Positions 1 to 9,207 are shown, counted from the first letter of the stretch. The stretch: 64,000 nucleotides of DNA from an uncultured Eubacterium sp. (GCA_934351445.1 CAKRIZ010000001.1:248001-312000); one strand, 5' to 3'. Translations and numbers: made by a program. Notes: generated by a model not told the origin, from the letters alone.

Positions 1-582
1 ACGGTCAGAATAGGTCGGGCGGATAATCGCGATCTTTCTGTGCCCGAGGCTGCACAGGTAATCCACGATCCGGTAACTCTCCTCATCATCATCGATAGAG
101 ACGTAGTTTACCTCCGGAGTCAGCATAGATCTATCCGGCGCAAACGTACAGAGCACATAGGGGATTCCCAACGCCCGGAACTCCTTTGCCTCCCGGTCCA
201 CGCGTCCCCCGAGAAATATAATCCCTTTGAGGCGTTTCTCCTTGGCCAGTTCCCGGGCAACAGCCAGCTCATCTTCCTCCTGCTGCACACGCTGCAGCAT
301 AAAGGTGTAATCCTGATAGCCCAGTTCCTGCTCAAATATTTTAAACATTGCAAGGAAAAATGGGTTGTCAATTCCTTTGATCAGTATCGCAATCGTATTC
401 GATTCGGTGCGTTTCAGATTGCGTGCACTGTTATTCGGTATATAGTGATTCTCCTCAATCACTTTCATAATCTTCTCTTTTGTCTCCGGATTGATATCCG
501 GGTGATTATTAATCGCGCGGGATACCGTGCTTACACCGACACCACATATGCGCGCCACATCCTTAATTGTAAATCCAGCCAT
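1..582 (-). CDS. LacI-family transcriptional regulator, 3' end cut by window
   Basis: The first 194 codons of a LacI/GalR-type repressor are visible; the rest lies beyond the window edge. Residues 5-50 form the LacI helix-turn-helix (TIKDVARICGVGVSTVSRAI, then NNHPDINPETK), followed by the hinge (NNSARNLKR) and the start of the periplasmic-binding-protein-like sensor domain (TIAILIKGIDNPFF). The ATG follows a GTGGAG ribosome binding site. It lies just downstream of malEFG-malQ, whose promoter carries LacI-type operators, so it is probably the maltodextrin repressor (inference). A terminator and a 134-bp repeat separate it from malQ, so it is probably transcribed separately. Confidence 0.9.
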   Translation of the reverse strand, partial: MAGFTIKDVARICGVGVSTVSRAINNHPDINPETKEKIMKVIEENHYIPNNSARNLKRTESNTIAILIKGIDNPFFLAMFKIFEQELGYQDYTFMLQRVQQEEDELAVARELAKEKRLKGIIFLGGRVDREAKEFRALGIPYVLCTFAPDRSMLTPEVNYVSIDDDEESYRIVDYLCSLGHRKIAIIRPTYSDR

Positions 583-675
583 TTTTTGCTCCACAATCTG
601 TCTGCCATATACAACTACTACTCATCGTCTCATTGCTACGCAGCTTTTTACATATCAAAATATAACACATCAATG

Positions 676-702
676 AAAAAAGGGCAACCTCCATAGCTGC
701 CC
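676..702 (-). terminator. Terminator of the malEFGQ operon
   Basis: Read on the minus strand, a 7-bp stem (GGGCAGC pairing with GTTGCCC, one G-U) is followed by six T. It is the first terminator after malQ and stands beyond the inserted 134-bp repeat. Confidence 0.7.
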
Positions 703-720
703 CAGTTTCATGTTACTGTC

Positions 721-854
721 GTTACTGTTCACTCGTACCTCGTTCCAGTAACGGATTTTGCCGATGCTTCGCATTCCAGATCGGCAAAATCTGCTACCAC
801 CACTGTATCATACGGCATTTTCAGTTCAGAAAATGCCTGCCTGTGAACAGTAAC
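721..854. repeat. 134-bp inverted-repeat element, copy 1
   Basis: The ends are perfect 12-bp inverted repeats (GTTACTGTTCAC and GTGAACAGTAAC). Inside are two more perfect stems: GATTTTGCCGAT with ATCGGCAAAATC, and GGCATTTTC with GAAAATGCC. The whole element can fold into a multi-branched hairpin. It has no coding capacity. By my base-by-base reading it is identical to the copy at 32027-32160. It starts 6 bp past the malQ stop codon and precedes the operon terminator, so it would be part of the mal mRNA 3' end. It looks like a MITE or REP-like element; no transposase is present in the window. Confidence 0.85.
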
Positions 855-860
855 TTACTT

Positions 861-2411
861 CTATACTTCGCTCTTAGTCTCCTGTGACGTTGTCTGCGGT
901 TTCGCAGACTGTCTGCGCTTTGTACGGCCATAGATGACGCTCATCCCATAGATCTCCTTTGCGAGCGCGTCTGTCGTCTTACCCGCTCTCATACGCCATT
1001 TCCAATTTTTGCCGAGGGTCGAAGGCTCGTTCATACGAGCCTCGTTCCCCAGGCAGAGATAATCCTGCATCGGAATCACACAGCGGTCAGCTACCGAAGA
1101 CATTGCCAGAGCAACCAGGGAGTGAACCAGACGCTTCCTGTCAGCTCCTTTTTCGTCCAGATAAGCCTCTACCATATTGCGATCATCCTTGCTGATATTA
1201 TCCAACCATCCATACAGAGTCTCATTATCGTGTGTGCCGGTATATACCACACAATTCTTATTGTACACATAAGGAATGTAATCGTTTGCCCCGCTATCAT
1301 CCCTCGAATCAAACGCGAACTCCAGTACTTTCATATTCGGCCATCCGGTCTTGGCGACAAGTTCGCGCACGGAATCCGTAATAAATCCAAGATCCTCCAC
1401 GATAATATTCAACTTGCCGAGACGCTTTTCAATCGTCTCGAACAACTCATATCCAGGTCCATCCTCCCATGCACCGGACTCTGCAGTCGGTGCACCGGCC
1501 GGAATTGCATAATAAGAATCAAATCCTCGGAAATGATCAATCCGTATGATGTCATATAGCTTATAGCATGTAGCCATGCGTCTGATCCACCACTCATATC
1601 CGGTCTTCTTATGTGCAGGCCAGTCATATAATGGATTGCCCCACAACTGACCGGTCGCAGAAAATCCATCCGGTGGACAGCCTGCTACAGCAATCGGCTT
1701 ACAATCCTCATCAAACTGGAATAACTGCGGGTTGGCCCATGCATCCGAGCTGTCAAACGCGACATATATCGGCAGGTCTCCGACGATCTGGATACCTTTT
1801 TCATTTGCATAATTTTTCAACTGTTCCCACTGTTTGCTGAACTTGTACTGAAGATACTGATAAAATGCGATATCCTGCGCCAGCTTCTCACGGTATGCTT
1901 CCAGCGCCTCCGGCTTACGCAGACGGATATCATCTTCCCACTCACTCCAGCATTTTGCATCATGGTCAGCTTTGACCGCCATATATAATGCATAATCATC
2001 CAGCCAGAAACTGTTTTCCTCACAGAATTTCGCATAGTCTGCATCTGTTTCCAAATGTGAACGTTCAAATGCCTTGCGCAGAATCACGTAACGTGCTGCA
2101 TACATTTTTCCGTAATCAATACTCGTCTCGTCATCACCGAAATCTGCCTCATCGCACTCTGCCTGCGTCAAAACGCCCTCTTCGATCAATGCCTCCAGAC
2201 TGATGAAATACGGATTACCGGCAAAAGTGGAAAACGACTGATACGGTGAATCACCATAACTCGTCTGTCCGAGCGGTAAAATCTGCCACAGCTTCTGCCC
2301 CGCAGCCTCCAGAAAATCTACAAATGCATATGCTTCTTTGGAAAAGCAGCCAATTCCGTATTTTCCCGGGAGTGCACTCACCGGTAATAAGATGCCACTA
2401 CTTCTTGTCAT
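861..2411 (-). CDS. malQ: 4-alpha-glucanotransferase (amylomaltase)
   Basis: A 516-residue GH77 enzyme that disproportionates maltodextrins in the cytoplasm, giving longer glucans and free glucose. The three catalytic acids are in place: nucleophile D292 in RIDHFRGF, acid/base E339 in VEDLGF, and D394 in GTHDN. Length and spacing match bacterial amylomaltases. It is the last gene of the malE-malF-malG-malQ run, 16 bp after malG, so imported maltodextrins would meet it directly. Its longer products could feed the glycogen/maltodextrin phosphorylase encoded at 11.8-14.1 kb. Confidence 0.97.
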   Translation of the reverse strand: MTRSSGILLPVSALPGKYGIGCFSKEAYAFVDFLEAAGQKLWQILPLGQTSYGDSPYQSFSTFAGNPYFISLEALIEEGVLTQAECDEADFGDDETSIDYGKMYAARYVILRKAFERSHLETDADYAKFCEENSFWLDDYALYMAVKADHDAKCWSEWEDDIRLRKPEALEAYREKLAQDIAFYQYLQYKFSKQWEQLKNYANEKGIQIVGDLPIYVAFDSSDAWANPQLFQFDEDCKPIAVAGCPPDGFSATGQLWGNPLYDWPAHKKTGYEWWIRRMATCYKLYDIIRIDHFRGFDSYYAIPAGAPTAESGAWEDGPGYELFETIEKRLGKLNIIVEDLGFITDSVRELVAKTGWPNMKVLEFAFDSRDDSGANDYIPYVYNKNCVVYTGTHDNETLYGWLDNISKDDRNMVEAYLDEKGADRKRLVHSLVALAMSSVADRCVIPMQDYLCLGNEARMNEPSTLGKNWKWRMRAGKTTDALAKEIYGMSVIYGRTKRRQSAKPQTTSQETKSEV

Positions 2412-2427
2412 TATTTCTTTTCTCCTC

Positions 2428-3261
2428 TTAACCCTTTACAGCGCCTGCCACAACGCCCTCAATAATATATCTCTGGCAGAACATATAGAAGATAACGATC
2501 GGGATAATCGCCAATACAAGCATACCCATCATTGCTCCCATATCGATTGCTCCGTATCCACCCTTCAGATACTGGATGGCGATCGGAATCGTCTTATATT
2601 TTGTGATATCCAATACCAGATACGGTAACAGGTAGTCGTTCCAGATCCACATCGTCTGCAGGATCGCCACGGAAATACAGGTCGGCTTCAATACCGGGAG
2701 CACTACCTGGAAAAAGATCTCGAGTGGATTACATCCATCGATCATCGCTGCTTCCTCAATCTCGATCGGAATAGACTTCACAAATCCGCAGAACATAAAC
2801 ACCGCAAGTCCGGCTCCGAATCCAAGATAGACAATAACAATACCAAACGGATTACCCATATGCATCATATCTGCCAGCTTGGACAGTGTAAACATAACCA
2901 TCTGGAACGGTACAATCATAGAAAATACACACAGATAATACAGGGAACTGGTCGCCTTATTTTTCACACGTGTAATGTACCATGCACACATGGATGTAAA
3001 CAGGATAATGACTGCTACTGAAGCGATCGTGATCCAGAGTGAACATCCGAACGCCTGGAAAAATCCAATTTTCTTAATACCATTTTCATAATTCTTCAGA
3101 CCTACAAACGCTTTGTCTGTCGGAATTGAAAACGGCATTCTGCTGATATAAGTTTTCTTTTTAAACGAATTGATCAATACTACAAAAATCGGGAACAACC
3201 ACAGTACACTCAGAATCGAGAAAAAAATTGTGGCAAATGTAACTTTATTCTTCTTTTCCAT
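2428..3261 (-). CDS. malG: Maltodextrin ABC transporter permease MalG-type
   Basis: A 277-residue inner-membrane permease of the carbohydrate CUT1 family with six predicted membrane helices. The cytoplasmic EAA loop that contacts the ATPase is clear (EEAAMIDGCNPLEIFFQVVL). Its ATG overlaps the malF stop codon by one base (TAATG), indicating translational coupling. No ATPase gene is in the operon, so it must use a shared MsmK/MalK-type ATPase encoded elsewhere, as is common in Firmicutes. Confidence 0.93.
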   Translation of the reverse strand: MEKKNKVTFATIFFSILSVLWLFPIFVVLINSFKKKTYISRMPFSIPTDKAFVGLKNYENGIKKIGFFQAFGCSLWITIASVAVIILFTSMCAWYITRVKNKATSSLYYLCVFSMIVPFQMVMFTLSKLADMMHMGNPFGIVIVYLGFGAGLAVFMFCGFVKSIPIEIEEAAMIDGCNPLEIFFQVVLPVLKPTCISVAILQTMWIWNDYLLPYLVLDITKYKTIPIAIQYLKGGYGAIDMGAMMGMLVLAIIPIVIFYMFCQRYIIEGVVAGAVKG

Positions 3262-4118
3262 TACTGTTGTACCTCCTTACTTCTGGTAGCACGTAACTGT
3301 ACCAATGCGATCACTGCAACTAAGATAAAGAAGATGACAGCTTTCGCCTGTCCGACACCTTCCCATCCGGTTCTGCCGTAGAACGTATCGAAGATATTCA
3401 GTGCAAGCATCTGTGACTTATCAGACGGTGCACCACCTGTCAGTGCCATGTTCTGGTCAAACAGCTTGAAGCCGTTGGTAAGTGTCAGGAAGCTGCAGAT
3501 CGTAATGGACGGCATCAGCATCGGGATCGTCACATTGCGCAAAATCTGCCACTTGCTTGCGCCATCAATCTCGGCTGCCTCGATCAGTTCCCCGGGGATA
3601 TTCTGGATTCCTGCGATATAGATAATCATCATATATCCGATCTGCTGCCAGTTCATCAAGATGACAAGTCCCCAGAAACCATAAGTAGCACTATATGTTA
3701 ATGTACGGTCAAAGTATAACAGCACACCGTTGATAATCAGCTGCCAGATATAACCTAACACGATACCACCGATCAGGTTCGGCATGAAAAATACGGTTCT
3801 GAATACGTTTGTACCTTTTATTGCTTTCGTCAGTAACATTGCGATCGTAAATGCAAACAGGTTAATCGTGATCACGGATACGACCGTAAATAATGCTGTA
3901 TACCACAGCGAATGTACAAAGGTCGGGTCTTGAAAGACCTTCAGGTAATTGCTAAAACCTACCAATCTAGCATCTGTAACTGTCGTGAATTTACAGAATG
4001 ATAAATAGATTCCCATGATAAACGGAATCACAAAGCCGATCATAAACGCTGCAAATGTCGGAAGTACAAAAATCGGCGAATATTTTTTCATTGATTTTGT
4101 GTTCATAGTCTGGTTCAC
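3261..4118 (-). CDS. malF: Maltodextrin ABC transporter permease MalF-type
   Basis: A 285-residue CUT1 permease that pairs with MalG. Six hydrophobic segments are visible; the first follows a short basic N-terminus (MNQTMNTKSMKKYS). The EAA loop reads ELIEAAEIDGASKWQILRNV. It is short compared with enterobacterial MalF, lacking the large periplasmic loop, as in Gram-positive homologs. It lies 100 bp downstream of malE and its stop overlaps the malG start. Confidence 0.93.
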   Translation of the reverse strand: MNQTMNTKSMKKYSPIFVLPTFAAFMIGFVIPFIMGIYLSFCKFTTVTDARLVGFSNYLKVFQDPTFVHSLWYTALFTVVSVITINLFAFTIAMLLTKAIKGTNVFRTVFFMPNLIGGIVLGYIWQLIINGVLLYFDRTLTYSATYGFWGLVILMNWQQIGYMMIIYIAGIQNIPGELIEAAEIDGASKWQILRNVTIPMLMPSITICSFLTLTNGFKLFDQNMALTGGAPSDKSQMLALNIFDTFYGRTGWEGVGQAKAVIFFILVAVIALVQLRATRSKEVQQ

Positions 4119-4218
4119 TCCCTTTAATTAGCTGTCTACTACATATTTTCTCGTATCGTATGTAGTAAAAATGGGCGGTTATAAAACCGCCCATTATTCA
4201 TTTGTCTGTGGTCACAGA

Positions 4219-5640
4219 TTACTCTGCGTGAGCTGCTGCATACTCAGTAGCCCATCCGTTGACGAACGCATCCTCAACTGCTGACCAGTCGCCAGTTCCC
4301 TGTGCATACTCTGTCAAAGCTGATCCTACCTGATCCTTCCACTGCTCTGAAGGGATAGATGAGAAGTTCCATGATACAGAAGTCTTGCCATCTGCGATAT
4401 AACCATCTGCGATTGCTACTAACGGGTTCGAAGGCATATATCCATCATCAAAGCTCTCAAAAGGTGTCAAAAATCCCATTTTATTTGCGATAGCATCACG
4501 TCCGGCATCAGAAGTAACGCACCAGTTCAGGAAGTCAAGTGTTGCCTGAATATCTTCCTCAGAAGCATTCTTGTTTACACACCAGTAGTTCTCAGAACCT
4601 GTACATAATCCCTGATTCTCTTCTCCGGGTGCTCCGATGTAGATCGGCAGCATACCAAGATCCTCGTCTGTCAGTCCATCGGCTGTGATATCACCATAAG
4701 CCCAGGTACCATTCTGATAAAATACTGCATCGCCCATAGCGAACTCTGCTGCTGCATCCTCACCAGTCTTAGAAGAGATCATGGTAGGCTCACAGGTAGA
4801 ATCTGTAATATACAGATCCCAGATCTGCTTGTAGTTGTCAAGGTAAGTTCCCTCAATGGCATCGGTAGATCCAATTCCTTTATCCTTGTACTCATAGTAG
4901 ATCGGAAGGTTTGCCAGATGTGTCTTGAATCTCCAGTCAGAAGATGAATCCATACCTGCTGATGTGAATGCTCCGAGAACTCCCAGCTCATCCTTCTTTG
5001 CCTGGATATCATCTGCGACTGCCTTTAACTTATCAAAGCTGTTGATCTCATCTGCGGAAGAAACAACTGCTCCATCTGTCTGACAGTACTCATCCATCAA
5101 TGCTGTATTGTAGATAATTCCGTAAGTCTCGATAACGTATGCGATACCGTCTACTGCATCTCCATCCTTTAATACGAAGTCATCACTCTTTACCTGCTTG
5201 TAAAGCTCGCTGTCCTTCAGATCATAGCAGTAATCCTTCCATGAAGCCAGACCAACCGGTCCGTTTACCTGGAATAAGGTGGGAGCATCCTTCTTTGCCA
5301 TCTCTGACTTTAAGGTCTGCTCATAAGTTCCTGATGCTGCTGTCTCTACAGTAACCGGTACACCGGTCTCTTCTGTATACTGCTTTGCCAGCTCTACCCA
5401 GTCATCTGCCTGCTCAGGCTTAAAGTTCAGGTAGTATACCTTGCCATCACCGCTTGCTGCGGTATCACCCTCTGCAGCATCTGTAGTCTCGTCTGCAGCA
5501 TCGGCTGCATCATCTGTTGCTGCATCATCTGTTGCTGCATTGTCTGTTGTTGTGTTGTCATCGGCCTTTGATCCGCAACCTGCAAGTGTAGTTGCTACCA
5601 TTGCCATACACATCATTGCGCACACAATTTTCTTTTTCAT
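4219..5640 (-). CDS. malE: Maltodextrin-binding lipoprotein
   Basis: A 473-residue extracellular substrate-binding protein of the CUT1 family. The N-terminus is a lipoprotein signal (MKKKIVCAMMCMAMVATT) with lipobox LAGC, followed by an acidic, Asp/Thr/Ala-rich linker (about residues 22-62) that tethers the binding domain to the membrane. The rest is a type-1 sugar-binding fold (YLNFKPEQADDW, FYQNGTWAYGD). First gene of the operon, with a GGAGG site before the ATG and an operator-rich promoter upstream. Maltose/maltodextrin as substrate is inferred from malQ in the same operon. Confidence 0.92.
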   Translation of the reverse strand: MKKKIVCAMMCMAMVATTLAGCGSKADDNTTTDNAATDDAATDDAADAADETTDAAEGDTAASGDGKVYYLNFKPEQADDWVELAKQYTEETGVPVTVETAASGTYEQTLKSEMAKKDAPTLFQVNGPVGLASWKDYCYDLKDSELYKQVKSDDFVLKDGDAVDGIAYVIETYGIIYNTALMDEYCQTDGAVVSSADEINSFDKLKAVADDIQAKKDELGVLGAFTSAGMDSSSDWRFKTHLANLPIYYEYKDKGIGSTDAIEGTYLDNYKQIWDLYITDSTCEPTMISSKTGEDAAAEFAMGDAVFYQNGTWAYGDITADGLTDEDLGMLPIYIGAPGEENQGLCTGSENYWCVNKNASEEDIQATLDFLNWCVTSDAGRDAIANKMGFLTPFESFDDGYMPSNPLVAIADGYIADGKTSVSWNFSSIPSEQWKDQVGSALTEYAQGTGDWSAVEDAFVNGWATEYAAAHAE

Positions 5641-5674
5641 TTTTCGTCCTCCATTTTTGAGTCGTTCAATAGTT

Positions 5675-5747
5675 CCGGTAGCGTTCTCGGTATGGTTTCC
5701 GGTAACGTTTCCGTTGAATTAATATTAGCATTCCGGTAACGTTTCCG
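5675..5747 (-). promoter_or_regulatory. Three LacI-type operators upstream of malE
   Basis: CCGGTAACGTTTCCG occurs at 5699-5713 and again, identically, at 5733-5747; a weaker version is at 5675-5690. The motif is a near-palindrome centred on CG (GGAAACG/CGTTACC half sites), the typical form for LacI/GalR repressors. One site fills the -35/-10 spacer and another lies just past the -10, so binding would block transcription of malEFGQ. The regulator at 1-582 is the best candidate (inference). Confidence 0.75.
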
Positions 5748-5750
5748 CAA
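5722..5750 (-). promoter_or_regulatory. Predicted malE promoter
   Basis: On the minus strand, -35 TTGCGG (5745-5750) and -10 TAATAT (5722-5727) are separated by exactly 17 bp. The spacer holds a LacI-type operator. Transcription would start about 75 bp upstream of the malE ATG. Confidence 0.65.
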
Positions 5751-5860
5751 TATGCCAAATAGCCAAGTTTTATATATTTTTTTTGTGCACTTCTCACAAA
5801 TAGCACAGAACCTGCTGCCATTCCTTAGTATATCCTGATCTGTGGGGCTTCATACCGTGG

Positions 5861-5889
5861 TTGCAGTAATTGGTTTTGTGTCGTATACT
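5861..5889 (+). promoter_or_regulatory. Predicted promoter of the Nudix gene
   Basis: TTGCAG (5861-5866), a 17-bp spacer and TATACT (5884-5889) stand about 40 bp before the ATG, which has an AAAGGAG ribosome binding site. Confidence 0.6.
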
Positions 5890-5929
5890 GTGGACATACA
5901 GAATACAGTAAATTGAAAAAGGAGTCCTT

Positions 5930-6391
5930 ATGAAGCTAACTACCCTCTGCTATATTGAAAACGACCACGGCGAATACCTCATGCTCCACCGCACAAAGAA
6001 ACAAAATGACCTGAATGCCGGAAAATGGATCGGTGTCGGCGGCAAGTTCGAAGCTGACGAAACGCCGGAGGAATGTCTGCTGCGTGAAGTATACGAGGAA
6101 ACTGGTCTCACACTCACACGTTACCGTTTCCGCGGCATAGTCACCTTTCTGTCCAACGAATGGGAAGGCGAGTACATGCATCTGTTTACAGCGGACAAAT
6201 ACGAAGGCACCCTGTGCGACTGCAACGAAGGCGAACTCGCATGGGTGCCTAAAAATGATGTTTTAAAGTTAAATCTATGGGAGGGTGACCATATTTTTCT
6301 ACGGGAACTATTGAAAAACGACCGTTTTTTCTCCCTCAAATTGAGTTATACGGGTGATGTGCTCACGGATTCCTCTTTTATCCGGTACTAA
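5930..6391 (+). CDS. Nudix hydrolase, MutT/8-oxo-dGTPase type
   Basis: A 153-residue Nudix protein. The Nudix box (G-x5-E-x7-REVxEExGL) runs from G38 to L60 with R52, E53, E56 and E57, the Mg2+-binding and catalytic set. The short form and the GKWIGVGGKFE lead-in resemble MutT/YvcI-type enzymes that hydrolyse 8-oxo-dGTP or other oxidised nucleotides; the exact substrate cannot be told from sequence. It is alone on the plus strand with its own promoter, divergent from malE and convergent with the DegV gene. Confidence 0.9.
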   Translation: MKLTTLCYIENDHGEYLMLHRTKKQNDLNAGKWIGVGGKFEADETPEECLLREVYEETGLTLTRYRFRGIVTFLSNEWEGEYMHLFTADKYEGTLCDCNEGELAWVPKNDVLKLNLWEGDHIFLRELLKNDRFFSLKLSYTGDVLTDSSFIRY

Positions 6392-6451
6392 ACCCTGCTC
6401 TGCAGCCTGAGCCGATCTCGCAGAAGCGTCCGCGAAATTCCAGCGTGCCTG

Positions 6452-7297
6452 CTATACAATATACAACACACCAAGTGTACCGGGTCCGCAATGGCTGCTG
6501 ACGACTCCCCCGGCGCGTGTCTCTAAGATCTCTGAAAATACGCCAAGACTCTCCAGATACTTCCGCACAGGCTCTACGACCTCCGGTGCACAGCCAGAAT
6601 GTGTAATAAATACGCGGTCCGGCTGTGCACGGCGCAGATCTTCTTCCATATCCTTTGTGTAGGACAACACCGCGGACCGGATATTTCCACGATACTTTTT
6701 CGTACTGTGCATCGCACCATCTTCCACAACGATCTTTGGATGCAGCTTTAATACACCGCCAACCATTGCCGCGAGACCTCCACAACGGCCGCCACGATAG
6801 AGATAGACTAATGTATCCACAACAAAACTTGCCCGCACATGCGGACGAAGTGCATGGATCCGTCCGGTAATCTCTGACGCCGTCAATCCCTGCTGCGCCA
6901 TGATCGCAGCCTCTATCACCAATAATCCGATTCCAGTCGACAAATTTTCAGAATCAATCACCGTAACCAGATGCTCTGCCTCCAGTTCCGCAACTGCCAT
7001 ACGGATGATATTTCCACAAGTTGACATTGATTCTGAGATGCAAAAACAGATGCACTCCTGACCAGCCTCCACATATGGACGCAGCAATGCCACAGTCGTT
7101 TCTATGGAAGGCGCAGAAGTCTTTGGTGTAGTCTCATGCTCATCAGACCAGCGGAAAATCTCCTCCGGAGTGATACTTTTACCATCCTCATACTCCTCAT
7201 CCCCAAGCAAAATGTGCAACGGCAGAATGCTGATCCCATAACGCTCTACCAATTCTGGTGAGAGATCACAGGTGCTGTCCGATATAATTTTTACCAT
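6452..7297 (-). CDS. DegV-family fatty-acid-binding protein
   Basis: A 281-residue DegV/FakB-type protein. These bind a fatty acid and present it to the FakA kinase. The conserved N-terminus MVKIISDSTCDLSPEL and the TTPKTSAPS segment with the family's conserved threonine and serine are present. I chose the ATG at 7297 because MVKIISDS is the family start and a GGAG site sits nearby; an in-frame start 57 bp upstream is less likely. Its partner kinase is not in the window. Confidence 0.88.
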   Translation of the reverse strand: MVKIISDSTCDLSPELVERYGISILPLHILLGDEEYEDGKSITPEEIFRWSDEHETTPKTSAPSIETTVALLRPYVEAGQECICFCISESMSTCGNIIRMAVAELEAEHLVTVIDSENLSTGIGLLVIEAAIMAQQGLTASEITGRIHALRPHVRASFVVDTLVYLYRGGRCGGLAAMVGGVLKLHPKIVVEDGAMHSTKKYRGNIRSAVLSYTKDMEEDLRRAQPDRVFITHSGCAPEVVEPVRKYLESLGVFSEILETRAGGVVSSHCGPGTLGVLYIV

Positions 7298-7370
7298 AAT
7301 CATATTCTCCTCTTCCATCACTTTGAACCTTTGTTTCATCCACAGCCGGATCATCGTTCAAATGATAATT

Positions 7371-8234
7371 CTATAAATCTATCTGTGTGAGCAGCTCCTC
7401 CAGCTGTGCATAATCACGTTCCGGATTTTTTACTTTCGCTATTTTTACGATCTTTTTTGTCAGCAACCGGTAAATCTCGCGATCGTCTCCACCCAGTTCC
7501 CGCAAGTGCCTGTCCACCGTACGCACATCTCCACGCTCTGCCGGTCCGGTCAATGCCCCGACCGTATCCTTCTCCATGATAGCATCCAGATTGCCCTGCA
7601 TGAGCGGCCGCAGCGCCATGCGTGCATGCTCCCGGTCAAATCCGCACTCGCACAGCAAGTCGACCGCCAACTCTGTCAATCCAACCATGAGGTTCGACGC
7701 AACGGATGCAGCCGCGTGATAACGTGTCTTGGACTGTGCCTGGATCTTCTGGATCGTCAGCCCTGCAACACGCAGGCTGTGATCCAGCTCCTCCAACCGT
7801 TCCCCGCTGCCCTCCAGTGTAAACAATGCATCTTTCAATGCCGGATAACTGTGATAACGATCTGCCACCGCATAAAACGGATGCAGGCTCGCGGCTGTTA
7901 TCCCGTACTCCTTTGCACCTTCGAACACCGTAGAAGCCATAGACCCACTGCAGTGCACAATGATCTTATCTGACAGGCACTCACCGCAGCTGCACACCTG
8001 CTCCCAGACAGACGCGATCGCATGATCCGGTGTCGTGACCAGCAGCACCTCGCAGTCCCTGACAAGCGACGGCAACTGCGTATATACCATACTCTGTGTA
8101 AAATCAGCAGCCTCCTCTGCTGACTGTATACTCCGGCTATAATAGCCGAACAGCTTCCAGACAGTGTCTGATTCCTTCAAATATTTTCCAAGTGAACAGC
8201 CGACTCTGCCTGCCCCGATAAAACCAAACTTCAT
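7371..8234 (-). CDS. Rossmann-like and DUF2520 domain oxidoreductase-like protein
   Basis: About 287 residues. An N-terminal NAD(P)-binding Rossmann fold starts at MKFGFIGAGRVGCSLGKYL (GxGxxG). It is followed by a C-terminal helical domain of DUF2520 type, related to ketopantoate or 6-phosphogluconate dehydrogenase C-domains. Its biochemical role is not established. The start at 8234 is the conserved family start; an ATG 24 bp upstream is possible. Lies 73 bp upstream of the DegV gene on the same strand. Confidence 0.82.
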   Translation of the reverse strand: MKFGFIGAGRVGCSLGKYLKESDTVWKLFGYYSRSIQSAEEAADFTQSMVYTQLPSLVRDCEVLLVTTPDHAIASVWEQVCSCGECLSDKIIVHCSGSMASTVFEGAKEYGITAASLHPFYAVADRYHSYPALKDALFTLEGSGERLEELDHSLRVAGLTIQKIQAQSKTRYHAAASVASNLMVGLTELAVDLLCECGFDREHARMALRPLMQGNLDAIMEKDTVGALTGPAERGDVRTVDRHLRELGGDDREIYRLLTKKIVKIAKVKNPERDYAQLEELLTQIDL

Positions 8235-8288
8235 TTCCAATCTATCTCCCACGGTCATTACATCTTTTCATATTTATTTTATAGCATA

Positions 8289-9155
8289 TCACACATTTCT
8301 GTCTCCATGCAAGACATCTGCGATCTCATTGACCGTAATATATGCAGACGGATCAACCTCATGCACAATCATCTTTAGTTTTCCGATCTGAAACCGGTTT
8401 ACAACAAAATAGATCATCGTCTGATTAGTACCGGAATAATAACCTTTGGCATCTATCATTGTAATTCCATTCTCAAATGCCGCAGACAGCCTCTCACAGA
8501 CCTCATCTGCCTGTGTTGTGACAATAAATGCCGCCTTAGACCGGTCAAATCCCTCGACAATAAAATCGATCGTCTTCGAGGCAGCCGCATACGTTACAAT
8601 CGAATACAGCGGCAGAATCCAACTGCCGATTACAATCCCACAGATCACATACAGCAGCACATTATAGATCATAATAAAACTGCCAAGACTGATACCCAGA
8701 CGTTTTGAAAACATGACACCCAGAATATCAATTCCATCCATCGCCCCGCCAAAACGGACTGCCAATCCGCTGCCACAGCCGGAGATGATGCCGCCAAAAA
8801 TCGCACACAAAAATAAATCGCTGCCGGCAAGCGGTGATACAAAGCTGACATCTACCGGTAAAATATCAGTGATGATCCATGCAACAACCGCATATACCGC
8901 TACCGTGTAGATCGCGCTGACGGTAAAAACAAGCCCTTCCCGCTTCAGCCCAAGCAGAAAAATCGGTATATTTAAAACAAGTAACAGCAGTGACAGGCTG
9001 ATCCACGGTGGCGTAATCTGCGAGACCAGCATAGAGGTTCCTGAAATTCCACTGTCGTAAAGCTTTACAGGTGACAGAAACATCACAACACCTACTGCAT
9101 TTACAATTCCTGCCAGTGTCAGGAAGATAAAATTTATCCATTTACATTCTTTCAT
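8289..9155 (-). CDS. YitT-family membrane protein
   Basis: 288 residues with five to six hydrophobic segments in the first 180 residues (for example LLLLVLNIPIFLLGLK), then a cytoplasmic C-terminal domain of DUF2179 type (FIVTTQADEVCERL; KGYYSGTNQTMIYFVV). This is the YitT architecture. The function of the family is unknown; a transporter role is only suspected. Single gene with about 85 bp before the next upstream gene. Confidence 0.88.
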   Translation of the reverse strand: MKECKWINFIFLTLAGIVNAVGVVMFLSPVKLYDSGISGTSMLVSQITPPWISLSLLLLVLNIPIFLLGLKREGLVFTVSAIYTVAVYAVVAWIITDILPVDVSFVSPLAGSDLFLCAIFGGIISGCGSGLAVRFGGAMDGIDILGVMFSKRLGISLGSFIMIYNVLLYVICGIVIGSWILPLYSIVTYAAASKTIDFIVEGFDRSKAAFIVTTQADEVCERLSAAFENGITMIDAKGYYSGTNQTMIYFVVNRFQIGKLKMIVHEVDPSAYITVNEIADVLHGDRNV

Positions 9156-9207
9156 ACATCGCTTCCTTTCGTTTTGCCATTGTCCATAAAAACTATGGTA
9201 TACGCAA

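Noticed and set aside
40..696. 218-codon plus-strand frame over the LacI gene
   Set aside because: It is the antisense of a clear LacI-family gene with a better start and domain.
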